From NCBI GenBank assembly GCA_016432725.1, contig JACJDG010000003.1, positions 5,920,001 to 5,984,000 on the forward strand: DNA of 64,000 nt, read 5' to 3'. The DNA is from Streptomyces sp. DHE7-1 (lineage in GTDB: Bacteria; Actinomycetota; Actinomycetes; Streptomycetales; Streptomycetaceae). Positions 49,601-59,185 of this stretch are shown here, one piece after another (position 1 is the stretch's first letter; each line of letters opens with the position of its first letter). Below the pieces are notes generated by a model, which saw only the letters and a list, made by a program, of their open reading frames with translations, had not been told where the DNA came from and did no database searches. Both the position numbers and the translations under genes were made by a program.

Positions 49601-52600
49601 CTCGCCGACGTCGCCGACCCGGAGGACGTGCGCGCGCTGATCGACGAGGCGCGCGGCGCCCACGGCCACGTCAGCGGTGTCCTGCACGCGGCCGGTGTGC
49701 TGCGCGACGGGCTGCTGCGCGGCAAGGAACGCGCCGACGCGGACGCCGTGCTGGCCGCCAAGGTGCGCGGCACCACCCTGCTGGACGAGGCCACCGCCGC
49801 GGAACCGCTGGACTACTTCGTCGTCTACTCCTCCGCCGCGGCCGCGTTCGGCAACGCCGGCCAGACCGACTACGCCTTCGCGGGCGGGTTCCTCGACCGC
49901 TTCGCCGAACACCGCGAGGAGCGGCGGCGGGCGGGCGCCCGCCGGGGCCGCACCCTGTCCGCAGCCTGGCCGGTGTGGTCCGAGGGCGGGATGCGCATCG
50001 ACGCCAAGGCCGAGGAGTACATGGACCGTGTGCTCGGCATGCGCCCGCTGGCCACCCGTCCCGCCCTGGACGCGCTGGAGCGGGCCCTCGCCGGCACCGC
50101 CCCGGCCCTGCTGCTCGCCCCCGGCGACCCGGCCCGCGTCCTCACCGCCCTGTCCGGCGCCCCGGCCGCGCCGTCCGCCGCACCCCGGCCCGGTGCCGAC
50201 GCCGCCCCGTCCCCCGCGGAGGGTTCCGGATCGCGCGAGGAGGCCGAGCGGCTGGTCCTGCGGCTGCTGGCACAGGAGCTGAAGACGCCGGAGGCGGACA
50301 TCACCGTCACCGAGCCCTTCGACCGGTACGGAGTGGACTCCCTGATCACCATGAGCCTCATCCGCGGCCTGGAGCAGCACGTCGGACCGCTGTCGAAGAC
50401 CCTGCTCTTCGAGCACGTGACCGTCCGCGACCTGGCCGCCCACCTCGCCGCCGCCCACCCCGGCGCCTTCGCCGCCGCACCGGCGCCGCGCCGGCCGGAA
50501 CCGGCGACCGCCGGGAGCGCACCGGCCGACTCCCCGACCGGGCAGGCCGCCGCCGGGACCGCACCGATCGCCCCCGCGACCGCACCGATCGCCCCCGCGA
50601 CCGAGCCGGCCGCCGGTAGCCCGCGGCCCGCCCCGGCGGCCGTGACGGTCCCCGCCGTGCCCACCGGCGGCGCCGACGACGACATCGCCGTCATCGGTGT
50701 CGCCGGGCGCTACCCCCAGGCCGGCGACGTCACCGAGTTCTGGCACAACCTGCGCGACGGCCGCGACAGCGTCGAGGAGATCCCGGGCGACCGCTGGGAC
50801 CACGGGGTCTTCTTCGACCCGGACAAGTCGGCCACCGGCAAGACCTACGGCAAGTGGGGCGGGTTCGTGCCCGGCGCCGACCGCTTCGACCCGCTGTTCT
50901 TCCGGATGTCGCAGATCGAGGCCGAGCACACCGACCCGCAGGAGAGGGTCTTCCTGGAGACGGTCTGGCACCTGCTGGAGGACGCCGGCTACACCCGCGA
51001 GCGCCTGCGCGGCGGACGCACCGGCGTGTTCGTCGGCATGATGTACGGCCACTACCAGCTCTACGGCGTGCGGGACGCGCTGCACGGCGAGGGCTTCGCG
51101 ACCTCCTCGTCGTACGCCTCCGTCGCGAACCGGGTGTCTTACTTCTTCGACTTCACCGGCCCCAGCGTCGCCCTGGACACCATGTGCTCCTCGTCGCTGG
51201 TCACCATCCACCAGGCCTGCCTGGCCATCCGCAACGGCGACTGCGACGTCGCGGTGGCGGGCGGGTCAACATCTCCAGCCACCCGGTGAAGTTCCTCCAG
51301 CTCGCCCAGCGCGGCTTCCTCGCGGAGGACGGCCGCTGCCGCAGCTTCGGCGAGGGCGGCACCGGCTACGTCCCGGCCGAGGGCTCCGGCGCCGTGCTGC
51401 TCAAGCGCCTGGACGCGGCCGTCGCCGACGGCGACCGCGTACTCGCCGTGGTCAAGGCCTCGGCCGTCAACCACGGCGGAGCGGGCGCCGGTTACAGCGT
51501 CCCCAACCCCCGGGCCCAGGGCGACCTGGTCCGGGCCGCGCTGGACCGCGCCGGACTGCGCCCCGCCGACCTCGACTACCTCGAGGCGCACGGCACCGGG
51601 ACCGCGCTCGGCGACCCGGTCGAGGTCAACGGCATGCTGCGGGCCTTCGAGGGCGACCTGCCCGACCGGCTGCCCATCGGCTCGGTCAAGTCCAACATCG
51701 GGCACGCCGAGTCGGCCGCCGGCATCGCCGCGATCACCAAGGTGCTGCTGCAGATGCGGCACGGCGAGCTGGCCCCGTCCCTGCACGCCGACCGCCTCAA
51801 CCCGAACATCGACTTCACGTCGACCCCGTTCGAGGTCCAGCGCGAGCGGGCGCCCTGGCCGCGCCGGGTGACGGCGGACGGCACCGTCCGGCCGCGGACC
51901 GCGGGCGTCAGCTCCTTCGGCGCCGGTGGCACCAACGCCCACATCATCCTTCAGGAGCACCTCGGCCCGGACGGGCCCGCCCCGGCCGCGGTGGCCGGGC
52001 CGCACCTGGCGGTCCTCTCCGCCCGGGACGCCGACCGGCTGCTCGCGCAGGCCCGGCGGCTGGCCGCCCACCTGCGCGCGGAGACCGGCGGGATGACGGC
52101 ACAGCAGATCGCCTGGACCCTGCAGACCGGGCGCGAGGCCATGGCCCACCGGCTCGCCGTCCTCTTCGAGGACCTGCCCGGACTCGCGGCACGGCTGGAG
52201 GAGTTCGCGGCCGGTGCCGGTCCCGCCGGCGGCTGGACCGGCGTGGTCGATCCGCGCCGCCCCGCCCCCGGCACACCGTCGTCCGCCGGCCCCGAGGCCC
52301 TGGCCGAGGCCTGGACCCGGGGCAGACCGTCGACTGGACGGTCCTGCACCGCGGCGGCAACCCGGGCCGGGTGGCCCTGCCCGGCTACCCCTTCGCCGGG
52401 GACCGGGTCTGGCTGGCCGCCGCCGACGCCGAACTGGCCGCCCTCACCGGCACGCCGGCGGACGGGGGCATGCTCCTCACCCGGCGGTGGACGCCCGCCC
52501 CGCCCGTCGCCCGCACGGCGCTGCCGGGCCTGACCGCCGTCCTGGCCGCCCCCGGCACCGAGGCACTGGCCGCCCGGCTCGCCGCCCTGCTGCCCGCCGC

Positions 52601-55600
52601 CGAGGTGCTCACCACCGACCGGCTGGACGCCGAACTCGGCGCGGACGGCACCCGCTGGGACCGCTTCGACGCCGTCGTCGACCTGGCGGGCTGCGCCGGC
52701 ACCGGTCCGGCCCCCGACCACACCGCACTGCCCACCTGGCTGCGCTGGCTCCAGCACCTCGTCGACCGCGGCCGCCGCGACCTGCGCGCGCTGCTGGTCA
52801 CCCGCGTCACCCCGAGGGCGCACCCGGCCTCGGCGGCGCGGCCCGCATCGGCCTGTACCGGATGCTGCAGAGCGAGTACCGCCATGTGCGGTCCCGCCAC
52901 GTGGAGATCGACGGCGCGGCCGGCGACGAGCGGCTCTGCCGCTGGGTGGCCGACGAGCTGTGCCACGACGACGAGCCCGCCGAGGTCGCCTACCGCGACG
53001 GCGTGCGGCACCTGGCCCGGCTCACCGAGGAACCCGGCGGGACGGCCACCGCGCCCCGCTTCCCGGCCGGCCACGTGCTCTGGGTCACCGGCGGCACACG
53101 CGGCATCGGACTGCTGACCGCACGTCACTTCGTCGCCGAGCACGGCGTGCGCAAGCTGGTCCTCACCGGACGCGAGGAACTGCCGCCGCGCGCCGAGTGG
53201 GCCACGCACATCGCCCAGGACGGCCCCCTGGGCCGCAAGCTCCGCCCGCTGGCCGAACTGGCTGACCAGGGGGTGGAACTGGAGGTCCTCGCGGTACCGC
53301 TGGAGGAGCGGGAGGCGCTCGCCAAGGCCCTCGCCGACGTCAGCGGGCGGCTCGGCCCGGCCGGCGGCGTGGTGCACAGCGCGGGCGTCACCGACTTCGA
53401 GAACCCGGCGTTCGTGCGCAAGCCCCACTCCGGCGTCGCCCGTGTCCTCGGCCCGAAGGTGTTCGGCCTCGACGCCCTCGTCGAGGTGTTCCGCGACGAG
53501 CAGCTGAGCCTGTTCGTCGTGTACTCCTCCATCGCCGCGGCCGTCCCCGCCCTCGCGGTCGGCCAGAGCGACTACGCCATGGCCAACGCCTACCTGGACG
53601 CGGTCGCCCTGCACCGCCCGTACGGGCTCCCGCTGGTCAGCGTGCAGTGGCCGAGCTGGAAGGACACCGGCATGGGCGAGGCCCGCAGCGCCGCCTACCA
53701 GGCCTCCGGGCTGGCGGCGCTCGCGGACGACCAGGGACTCGCCCTGCTGGAGCGGGCGCTGGGCAGCGGCGCCCGGGTGGTCATGCCGGTCGTGCCGCGC
53801 CCGGACGCCGGCTTCGACCCCGGACGCCTGACCGCCCGCCGCCTGGACCCGGCACCGGCCGCGCCCGCGGCCCTCGACGCGCCCGCGCCCACCGGCTCCA
53901 CCGCTCCCGCCCAGGGGACGGACGGGGACGCCGGGGTGCGCGCGGCGGTCGAGGCGGCCGCCTCCTGGCTGCTCGACCGGCTCGCCGAGGAGCTGCGCTT
54001 CGACCGCGCCCGGCTCTCCGGTGACGTACCGGTCCAGGACTACGGCATGGACTCGATCATGGTCTCCCAGCTCGTCCAGTCCGTCGCCAAGCGCCTGGAC
54101 GTCTCCGTCGACCCGTCGGCGCTGCTCGAACACCCGACCGTCGACGCCTTCGCCGGGCACCTGGCCGAGGCGCACCGGCCGGAACTCCTCGCCGTCTTCG
54201 GCACCCCGGCGCCGGACACCGCGCCCGGATCCGCGCCCGCACCCGCACCCGCGCCCGCACCCGCGCCCGCGTCCGTCCCGGCCGGTCCTGCGGCCGGCCT
54301 CCCCGTGAAGGGCTCCCCGGGCGGACGGGACACCGTCCCGGCGCCCGTCCCGGCGTCCACCGCGTCCGCCGCGCAGGACGCTTCGGACATCGCGGTCGTG
54401 GGCCTCTCCTGCCGCTTCCCCGACGCCGGCTCCGCCGACGCCTACTGGGAGCTGCTGCGCGAGGGCCGTTCGGCGCTGCGGCCGGTCCCCGAGGAGCGCT
54501 TCGGCCGCCCGCTCGGGCATCACGCCGGCCTGCTGCCGGGCGTCCTGCGGTTCGACCCGGAGGCGTTCCTGCTGTCCGAGGCGGACGTGGCCGCCATGGA
54601 CCCGCAGGCGCTGCTGCTCCTCGAAGAGGTCAACAGCGCCGTGCACCAAGCCGGTTACCGGCCCGCCGACCTCAAGGGCCGCCGGATCGGCGTGTACGTC
54701 GGCGGCCGCGCCACCCACACCCCGGACCCGGGTGCGCTGGAGCGCTCCAGGAACCCCGTCGTGGTGACCGGGCAGAACTACCTGGCGGCGAACGTCTCGC
54801 AGTTCTTCGACTTCCAGGGCCCGAGCCTGGTCGTGGACACCGCCTGTTCCTCCGCGCTGGTCGCGATGGACACCGCCGTGCAGGCGCTGCGGTCCGGTTC
54901 GCTGGAGGCGGCGGTCGTCGCCGGGGTGAGCCTGCTCGCCGACGACCGGGCGCACCAGGTCTTCGGCCGGCGCGGACTGCTCAACCCGGGACCGGAGTTC
55001 CACGTCTTCGACCGCAGGTCCGCCGGACTCGTCCTCGGCGAGGGCGTCGGCGTCGTGGTGCTCAAGCCGCTGGCGGCCGCCCGTGCCGCCGGCGACCGGG
55101 TGCTCGCGGTGCTGCGCGGCATCGCCGTCAACAACGACGGCCGTACCGCGGGACCGGCCACCCCCAACCTCCAGGCGCAGAAGGCCGTGATGACCGAGGC
55201 GCTCGCCCGCAGCGGCCACGCCCCGGCGGACATCGGCTGGGTGGAGACCAACGCCACCGGGGCCGCCGTCACCGACCTGCTCGAACTGAAGGCGATCGAC
55301 GGCGTCTACGGCACCGCCACGGCCCGCTCGGCCCCGGTCGCCCTCGGCTCCGTCAAGCCGAACATCGGGCACCCGTTGGCCGCCGAGGGCATCGCCGCCT
55401 TCATCAAGGTGGTGCTGATGCTCCAGCACCGCACCCAGGTGCCGTTCCGCTCCGGGCAGGAGCCGCTGCCGCACTTCGACCTGGACGCCTCCGCGCTGTA
55501 CTTCCCGCGCGCGGCGGCCCCCTGGCCGGCCACCGCCGAAGCCGCCGCGCTCAACTGCTTCGCGGACGGCGGCACCAACGCGCACCTGCTGCTCGCGCCG

Positions 55601-55786
55601 GCCCCGGCGGACCACCGCGCCACCCGCGCCCCGCTGCCCGAGCCGCCGCTCGACCGAAGGGTCGTCGTACGGGGCGCCGGCGGCCGTCCCGAGGACCCCG
55701 CCGTGCCCGCGGCACCCGCCGGGACCGCGGCACCGGCGGCGGCCGAGCCCGCGACGGCGGGCCTGTTCTGGGACACGTACCGATGA
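37687..55786 (+). CDS. hybrid trans-AT PKS-NRPS, five units (KS-KR-MT-ACP, C-A(Gly)-PCP, KS-DH-KR-ACP, KS-KR-ACP, KS0)
   Basis: GTG 37687 begins a protein with a short N-terminal helix (MDDKRKLLLSLLAARD), a possible docking partner for the tail of the three-module PKS. The order is KS-KR-MT-ACP, a glycine NRPS module, KS-DH-KR-ACP, KS-KR-ACP and a final KS lacking the HGTGT histidine. The frame shifts eight times, each by one missing base: 40190-40197, 42292-42300, about 42425-42470, 46757-46760, 48376-48380, 51263-51265, 52316-52322 and 52810-52813. Adding eight bases gives 6,036 codons. The case at 51263-51265 is especially clear: the invariant AGGVN of KS domains is restored by one G. Predicted chemistry: a beta-hydroxy gem-dimethyl acyl unit, amide to glycine, then a double bond and a further beta-hydroxy or unsaturated unit. 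This matches the middle of oxazolomycin (OzmH as I recall). The stop overlaps the trans-AT gene (ATGA). Confidence 0.9.
37750..42740 (+). other. module: KS-(carrier-like insert)-KR-MT-ACP
   Basis: The KS has DTACSAS, EAHGTGT and KSNIGH. The post-KS linker is interrupted (~39190-39410) by about 80 residues that look like a carrier without an attachment serine (LGTDLAECGFSVTERARYQ). The KR has VGGTGGIA near 40513-40537 and YFSSAGSFGS...NGAYICA. The C-methyltransferase has VELGAGTGATS near 41868-41900 and an LEGWWAFGD end motif. The ACP is YGFDSL near 42610-42628. Expected product: beta-hydroxy with alpha-methylation, possibly double. Confidence 0.83.
42880..46000 (+). other. NRPS module: C-A-PCP, glycine specific
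   Basis: The condensation domain has an intact FHHAVFDGVS (HHxxxDG) near 43270-43300. The A domain has YTSGSTGRPKG, FDISGLELYL, NLYGPTETTIW, YRTGDL and NEKVDR (Gly to Glu in NGKVDR, lysine kept). Pocket residues D, I, L, Q, L, G, L, I, W, K are the standard glycine code. The carrier is unusual for a PCP, with its serine in TGMNSVSF near 45880-45905. The whole module lies in one unbroken frame. Confidence 0.88.
46170..50450 (+). other. module: KS-DH-KR-ACP
   Basis: The KS has DTACSGS, EAHGTGT and KTNIGH; a missing C at 46757-46760 interrupts LILxPGVYEALSQGE. The DH is complete, with HVVGGERVLP near 48062-48092 and LDAALQ near 48555-48575. The KR has TGGTGALG near 49443-49466 and VYSSAAAAFG...TDYAFAG. 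The ACP is YGVDSL near 50327-50345. It extends the glycyl thioester and leaves a double bond next to the glycine-derived carbon. Confidence 0.84.
50558..50599 (+). repeat. two tandem 21-base copies in the ACP-KS linker
   Basis: Two identical 21-base units, 50558-50578 and 50579-50599, encode TAPIAPA twice in frame in a Pro/Ala-rich linker. A recent duplication; no function beyond spacing is evident. Confidence 0.8.
50680..54170 (+). other. module: KS-KR-ACP
   Basis: The KS has DTMCSSS, EAHGTGT and KSNIGH and is interrupted after AGG at 51263-51265. After the post-KS linker comes a KR with TGGTRGIG near 53085-53110 and YSSIAAAVPAL...SDYAMAN. The ACP is YGMDSI near 54043-54060. No DH is present. 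With the KS0 that follows, this is the usual layout of a dehydrating bimodule split between proteins, where a DH on the next protein would remove water. Confidence 0.8.
54233..54268 (+). repeat. six Ala-Pro dipeptide codon pairs
   Basis: GCx-CCC is repeated six times in frame, giving an (AP)6 rod between the last ACP and the terminal KS0. Such rods act as stiff spacers. Confidence 0.75.
54380..55620 (+). other. terminal KS without the HGTGT histidine (KS0)
   Basis: The cysteine is kept (DTACSSA near 54835-54855) and KPNIGH is kept (near 55350-55370), but the first histidine motif reads VETNATGAAVTD near 55240-55275. It should accept and pass on an acyl chain without extending it. The protein ends about 55 residues later, so the next domains of this module must be on another protein. 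Confidence 0.8.
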
Positions 55787-58700
55787 GCGGCACCGCGCCG
55801 GAAGCGCTGCCCGTGGTCTTCATGTTCTCCGGGCAGGGCTCGCAGTACTACGGCATGGGCCGGGAGCTCTTCGCCGAGAACGAGGTGTTCCGGGCGGCGC
55901 TGCGCCGCTACGACGACGTCGTGGCCGAGGAGCTGGGCGAGTCCGTGCTCGCCCGGCTGTTCGACCCGGACCGGCGCCGCAACGACCCCTTCACCGACAC
56001 CCGGCTCACGCACCCGGCGATCGTCATGACCGAGCTCGCCCTCGCCGAGACCCTGCGCTCGGCCGGGGTGGAGCCCGACCACCTGCTGGGCTCCAGCCTG
56101 GGCGAGTACGCCGCGGCCGCCGTGTCCGGCAGCATCGCGCCCGACACCTGCCTGCGGCTGCTGGTCCGCCAGGCCGAGGGGCTCGGGGCCGGCCCGCGCG
56201 GCGGCATGCTCGCCGTGCTCGCCCGGCCCGGCGTGCTGGACCGGGTGCCCGAGCTGCGGGCCTGCGAGATCGCCGCCCGCAACTATCCGGGTCACTTCGT
56301 GGTCGCCGGCACGGACGACGACCTCGACCGGGCCGAGGCGGCGCTGCGCCGCGCCGACGTGCTGCACCAGCGCGTCCCCGTCGAGTACGCCTACCACTCC
56401 CGTCTAATGGACGAGGTGCTCGACGCGTGCCGGCCCTCACTGGACGAGGTCGGGTTCGCCCCGCCGTCCCTGCCCTGGGTGTCCTGCGTGGACGGGGAGC
56501 CGGTCGAGCGGCCGAGCGCCGAGCACTTCTGGCAGGTGGCCCGGCGGCCCATCGAGTTCCAGCTGACCATGGACCGGATGCGCGCCCGTGGCGACTTCCT
56601 CTACCTGGACCTCGGCCCCTCGGGCACCCTGCACAACTTCGTACGAGGCAATCTCCCGGCGGGCACGCGATCGAGGTCGCTCGCCCTCCTCAGCCCGTTC
56701 GGCCACGACCCGGGCCTGCTGGACAAGGCCCGCGAACTGGCCGCCCCGGCGACACGGAACCGACCGAAGACACCAAGGAAGGCACATCGCATGAAGGTCT
56801 ACGGTTTCCCCGGCCAGGGGTCCCAGACGCGGGGCATGGGCCGGCAGCTTTTCGAGAAGTACCCCGAGCACACCGCGACCGCCGACCGGGTGCTCGGCTA
56901 CTCGCTCGCCGAACTGTGCGCCGACGACCCCGAACGGCGCCTGGGACAGACGCAGTTCACCCAGCCCGCGCTCTACGCCGTGAGCGCCCTCGGCCACCTG
57001 GAGCGGCAGGCCGAGGACCCCGCGCCGGCCGACTACCTGATCGGCCACAGCCTCGGCGAGTACGTGGCCCTGTTCGCCGCCGGCGTCTTCGACTTCGAGA
57101 CCGGGCTGCGCCTGGTGCAGCGGCGCGGCGCGCTGATGGCCGAGGCCGGCGGCGGCGGCATGGCGGCCGTGGTCGGTCTGGACGAGGCGGGTCTGCCGCG
57201 GGTCCTGGCCGAGGCGGGCATCGAGGACGTCGACATCGCCAACCACAACGCCCCCGACCAGATCGTGCTCTCCGGCCCGCGGGAGTCCCTCGAGGCGGCC
57301 TGTGCCGCCGTGGAGGCCGCGGGTGCCCGCGCGGTGCGGCTCAACGTCAGCGCCCCCTTCCACTCCCGCTACATGCGCGGTACGGCCGAGGAGTTCGCCC
57401 GCTTCCTCGACGGGTTCACGCTGCGTGCGCCCGACGTTCCGGTGCTGGCCAACGTGGATGGGCAGCCGTACGACCCCGACGCGATCAAGGAGACGCTGAC
57501 CGCGCAGATCGTCTCGCCGGTCCGCTGGACCGACACGGTGCGCCGGCTCATGGGCCACGGCGACTTCGACTTCGTGGAGATCGGACCCGGCCGGGTGCTG
57601 ACCAACCTGGTCGCGAAGATCAGGAAGACCGCCGAGCCGCTGCCCGCCCCCACCCCGCGCCCCGTCCCGTTGGCGCCCGCGCCCGGCCCGCACACCCCGT
57701 CCGCGTCCCCGGCGGCCGCCGCCGAGACAGCGGTCACCGCGCCGGCCGCCGCCGAGGCACCGGTCACCGCGCCGGCCGCCGCCGCGGTGAGCGCCGACAC
57801 CCTGGGCGCCGCCACCTTCCGGGAGCGCTACGGCCTGCGCCGCGCCTACCTGCTGGGCTCGCTGTACGGCGGGATCTCGGGCCGCCAGATGCTCGGCGCT
57901 GCCGCGAAGGCGGGCCTGCTCGGCTTCCTCGGCACCGGCGGCCTGACCCTGGAGGAGGTCGACGGCCGGCTCCGGGAACTGGCCGGCGACCTGGGCCTCG
58001 GTGGCGCCTTCGGCGTCAACCTGCTCTACCGGCACGGCGCCCCGCAGGAGGAGTCGGCGCTGGTCGACCTGCTGCTGCGGCACGGCATCGACCTGGTGGA
58101 GGCCTCCGGCTTCCCGCTGATCACCCCGGCCCTGGTGCGGTTCCGGCTCAAGGGCGGGCGGATCATCGCCAAGGTCAGCCGCACCGACGTGGCCGCGGAG
58201 TTCCTGGCCCCGCCGCCCGAGCGGCTGGTCGCCCGGCTGGTGGAGACCGGCGAGGTCACCGCCGAGGAGGCGCGCGCGGCGGCCGGCCGGCCCATGGCGG
58301 ACGACCTCTGCGTGGAGGCCGACGGCGGCTGGCTGACCAGCAGCGCCGACCTGCTGACCCTGCTCCCCGCCGTGCTGCGGCTGCGTGACGCGGCCACCAC
58401 CGGGTCCGGGCACCGGGTCCACGTGGGCTGCGCGGGCGGCCTCGGCACCCCGGAGGCGGTGTCGGCGGCCTTCCTGCTCGGCGCGGAGTTCGTGCTGACC
58501 GGCTCCGTCAACCAGTGCTCCGCCGAGGCCGCCACCAGCGCCGAGGTGAAGGACGTCCTGCAGGCGGCGCGCGAGTACGACGTGGACACGGCGCCGTGGG
58601 GCGAGCTGTTCGAGTTCGGCACCCGGGCCCGCTACCTCAAGCGGGGCCTGTTCTTCCCGGCGCGGGCGTCCCGGCTGCACGAGCTGTGGCGCCGGCACGC

Positions 58701-59052
58701 CTCCACGGCCGAGCTGGACGACGAGACGACGGCCCAGATCCTCGACCGCTACCTGGGCGGCGCCCACCCGGCGCCCGCGGCGCCCGGAGCGGACCCGAAG
58801 CAGGAGCTTGCGGAGTTCTTCCGGGCCTACTTCACCCGTGGCTTCCGGCTCGCGGTGACCGGCGACGACCGGCACCGGGTGGACTACCTGGTGCACTGCG
58901 GACCGGCGATGGGCGCCTTCAACCAGGTGGTCGAGGGCACCGCTCTCCAGCCGTGGTCCGCCCGCACGGTGGAGGCGATCGCCGACACCCTGATGGAGGG
59001 CGCGGCCGCCCGTCTCACCGCCCGGCTGAACGCCTTCCACCGGGCCGGCTGA
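55783..59052 (+). CDS. trans-acting AT protein: acyl hydrolase-like AT, malonyl AT, PfaD-type ER
   Basis: An intact 1,089-residue protein starting in the ATGA overlap with the large PKS-NRPS. AT1 (~55810-56700) has GSSLGE with nucleophile S105 and H205 in YAYHSRLM. The carboxylate-binding Arg, present in AT2 as RRGALM, is Gln in AT1 (VRQAEGL). That loss is typical of the proofreading acyl hydrolases of trans-AT pathways (PedC type). AT2 (~56791-57640) has GHSLGE with S423 and SAPFHSRYM, the pattern of malonyl transferases, and should load every ACP of this system. The last part (~57820-59000) is a flavin-dependent enoyl reductase of the PfaD family (SGFPLITPALV, GCAGGLGTPEAV, FVLTGSVNQCS). 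OzmM is the expected counterpart in the oxazolomycin cluster. A second ATG at 56791, at the start of AT2, has its own ribosome site. Confidence 0.9.
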   Translation: MSGTAPEALPVVFMFSGQGSQYYGMGRELFAENEVFRAALRRYDDVVAEELGESVLARLFDPDRRRNDPFTDTRLTHPAIVMTELALAETLRSAGVEPDHLLGSSLGEYAAAAVSGSIAPDTCLRLLVRQAEGLGAGPRGGMLAVLARPGVLDRVPELRACEIAARNYPGHFVVAGTDDDLDRAEAALRRADVLHQRVPVEYAYHSRLMDEVLDACRPSLDEVGFAPPSLPWVSCVDGEPVERPSAEHFWQVARRPIEFQLTMDRMRARGDFLYLDLGPSGTLHNFVRGNLPAGTRSRSLALLSPFGHDPGLLDKARELAAPATRNRPKTPRKAHRMKVYGFPGQGSQTRGMGRQLFEKYPEHTATADRVLGYSLAELCADDPERRLGQTQFTQPALYAVSALGHLERQAEDPAPADYLIGHSLGEYVALFAAGVFDFETGLRLVQRRGALMAEAGGGGMAAVVGLDEAGLPRVLAEAGIEDVDIANHNAPDQIVLSGPRESLEAACAAVEAAGARAVRLNVSAPFHSRYMRGTAEEFARFLDGFTLRAPDVPVLANVDGQPYDPDAIKETLTAQIVSPVRWTDTVRRLMGHGDFDFVEIGPGRVLTNLVAKIRKTAEPLPAPTPRPVPLAPAPGPHTPSASPAAAAETAVTAPAAAEAPVTAPAAAAVSADTLGAATFRERYGLRRAYLLGSLYGGISGRQMLGAAAKAGLLGFLGTGGLTLEEVDGRLRELAGDLGLGGAFGVNLLYRHGAPQEESALVDLLLRHGIDLVEASGFPLITPALVRFRLKGGRIIAKVSRTDVAAEFLAPPPERLVARLVETGEVTAEEARAAAGRPMADDLCVEADGGWLTSSADLLTLLPAVLRLRDAATTGSGHRVHVGCAGGLGTPEAVSAAFLLGAEFVLTGSVNQCSAEAATSAEVKDVLQAAREYDVDTAPWGELFEFGTRARYLKRGLFFPARASRLHELWRRHASTAELDDETTAQILDRYLGGAHPAPAAPGADPKQELAEFFRAYFTRGFRLAVTGDDRHRVDYLVHCGPAMGAFNQVVEGTALQPWSARTVEAIADTLMEGAAARLTARLNAFHRAG
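56777..56793 (+). promoter_or_regulatory. internal ribosome site and ATG at the start of AT2
   Basis: GGAAGG (56777-56782) lies eight bases before ATG 56791, in frame with the full protein. The codons before it are a short basic linker. AT2-ER could therefore also be made as a separate protein, or this may be the scar of a gene fusion. Confidence 0.4.
57715..57783 (+). repeat. 30-base tandem repeat in the AT2-ER linker
   Basis: Units 57715-57744 and 57745-57774 differ at only three bases, and a third unit starts before the ER domain. They encode AAAETAVTAP and AAAEAPVTAP. In frame, so it only lengthens the linker. Confidence 0.8.
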
Positions 59053-59060
59053 CCCCGGCG

Positions 59061-59102
59061 GGGCGGGCGGGGGAGCGAGCCGCACCGCCGCCCTGCCCGC
59101 CC
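59061..59102 (+). terminator. 12-bp GC hairpin after the last cluster gene
   Basis: GGGCGGGCGGGG (59061-59072) pairs with CCCTGCCCGCCC (59091-59102) with one G-U pair and an 18-base loop. It begins eight bases after the stop of the trans-AT gene. No T run follows. Its position makes it the likely end of the biosynthetic transcript. Confidence 0.5.
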
Positions 59103-59107
59103 GGGGC

Positions 59108-59138
59108 TTCGCCCGCCGCGCCGGAGCGTGCCTATGAT
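59108..59138 (+). promoter_or_regulatory. possible promoter of the GNAT gene
   Basis: TATGAT (59133-59138) matches five of six bases of a -10 box and stands out in this GC-rich DNA. A poor TTCGCC lies 19 bases upstream as a possible -35. The GNAT start is 47 bases downstream. Confidence 0.35.
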
Positions 59139-59185
59139 CGCCGTCCGGGGCGAACGGCCCGCGCGCCGGACGGAGGGACAGCACG

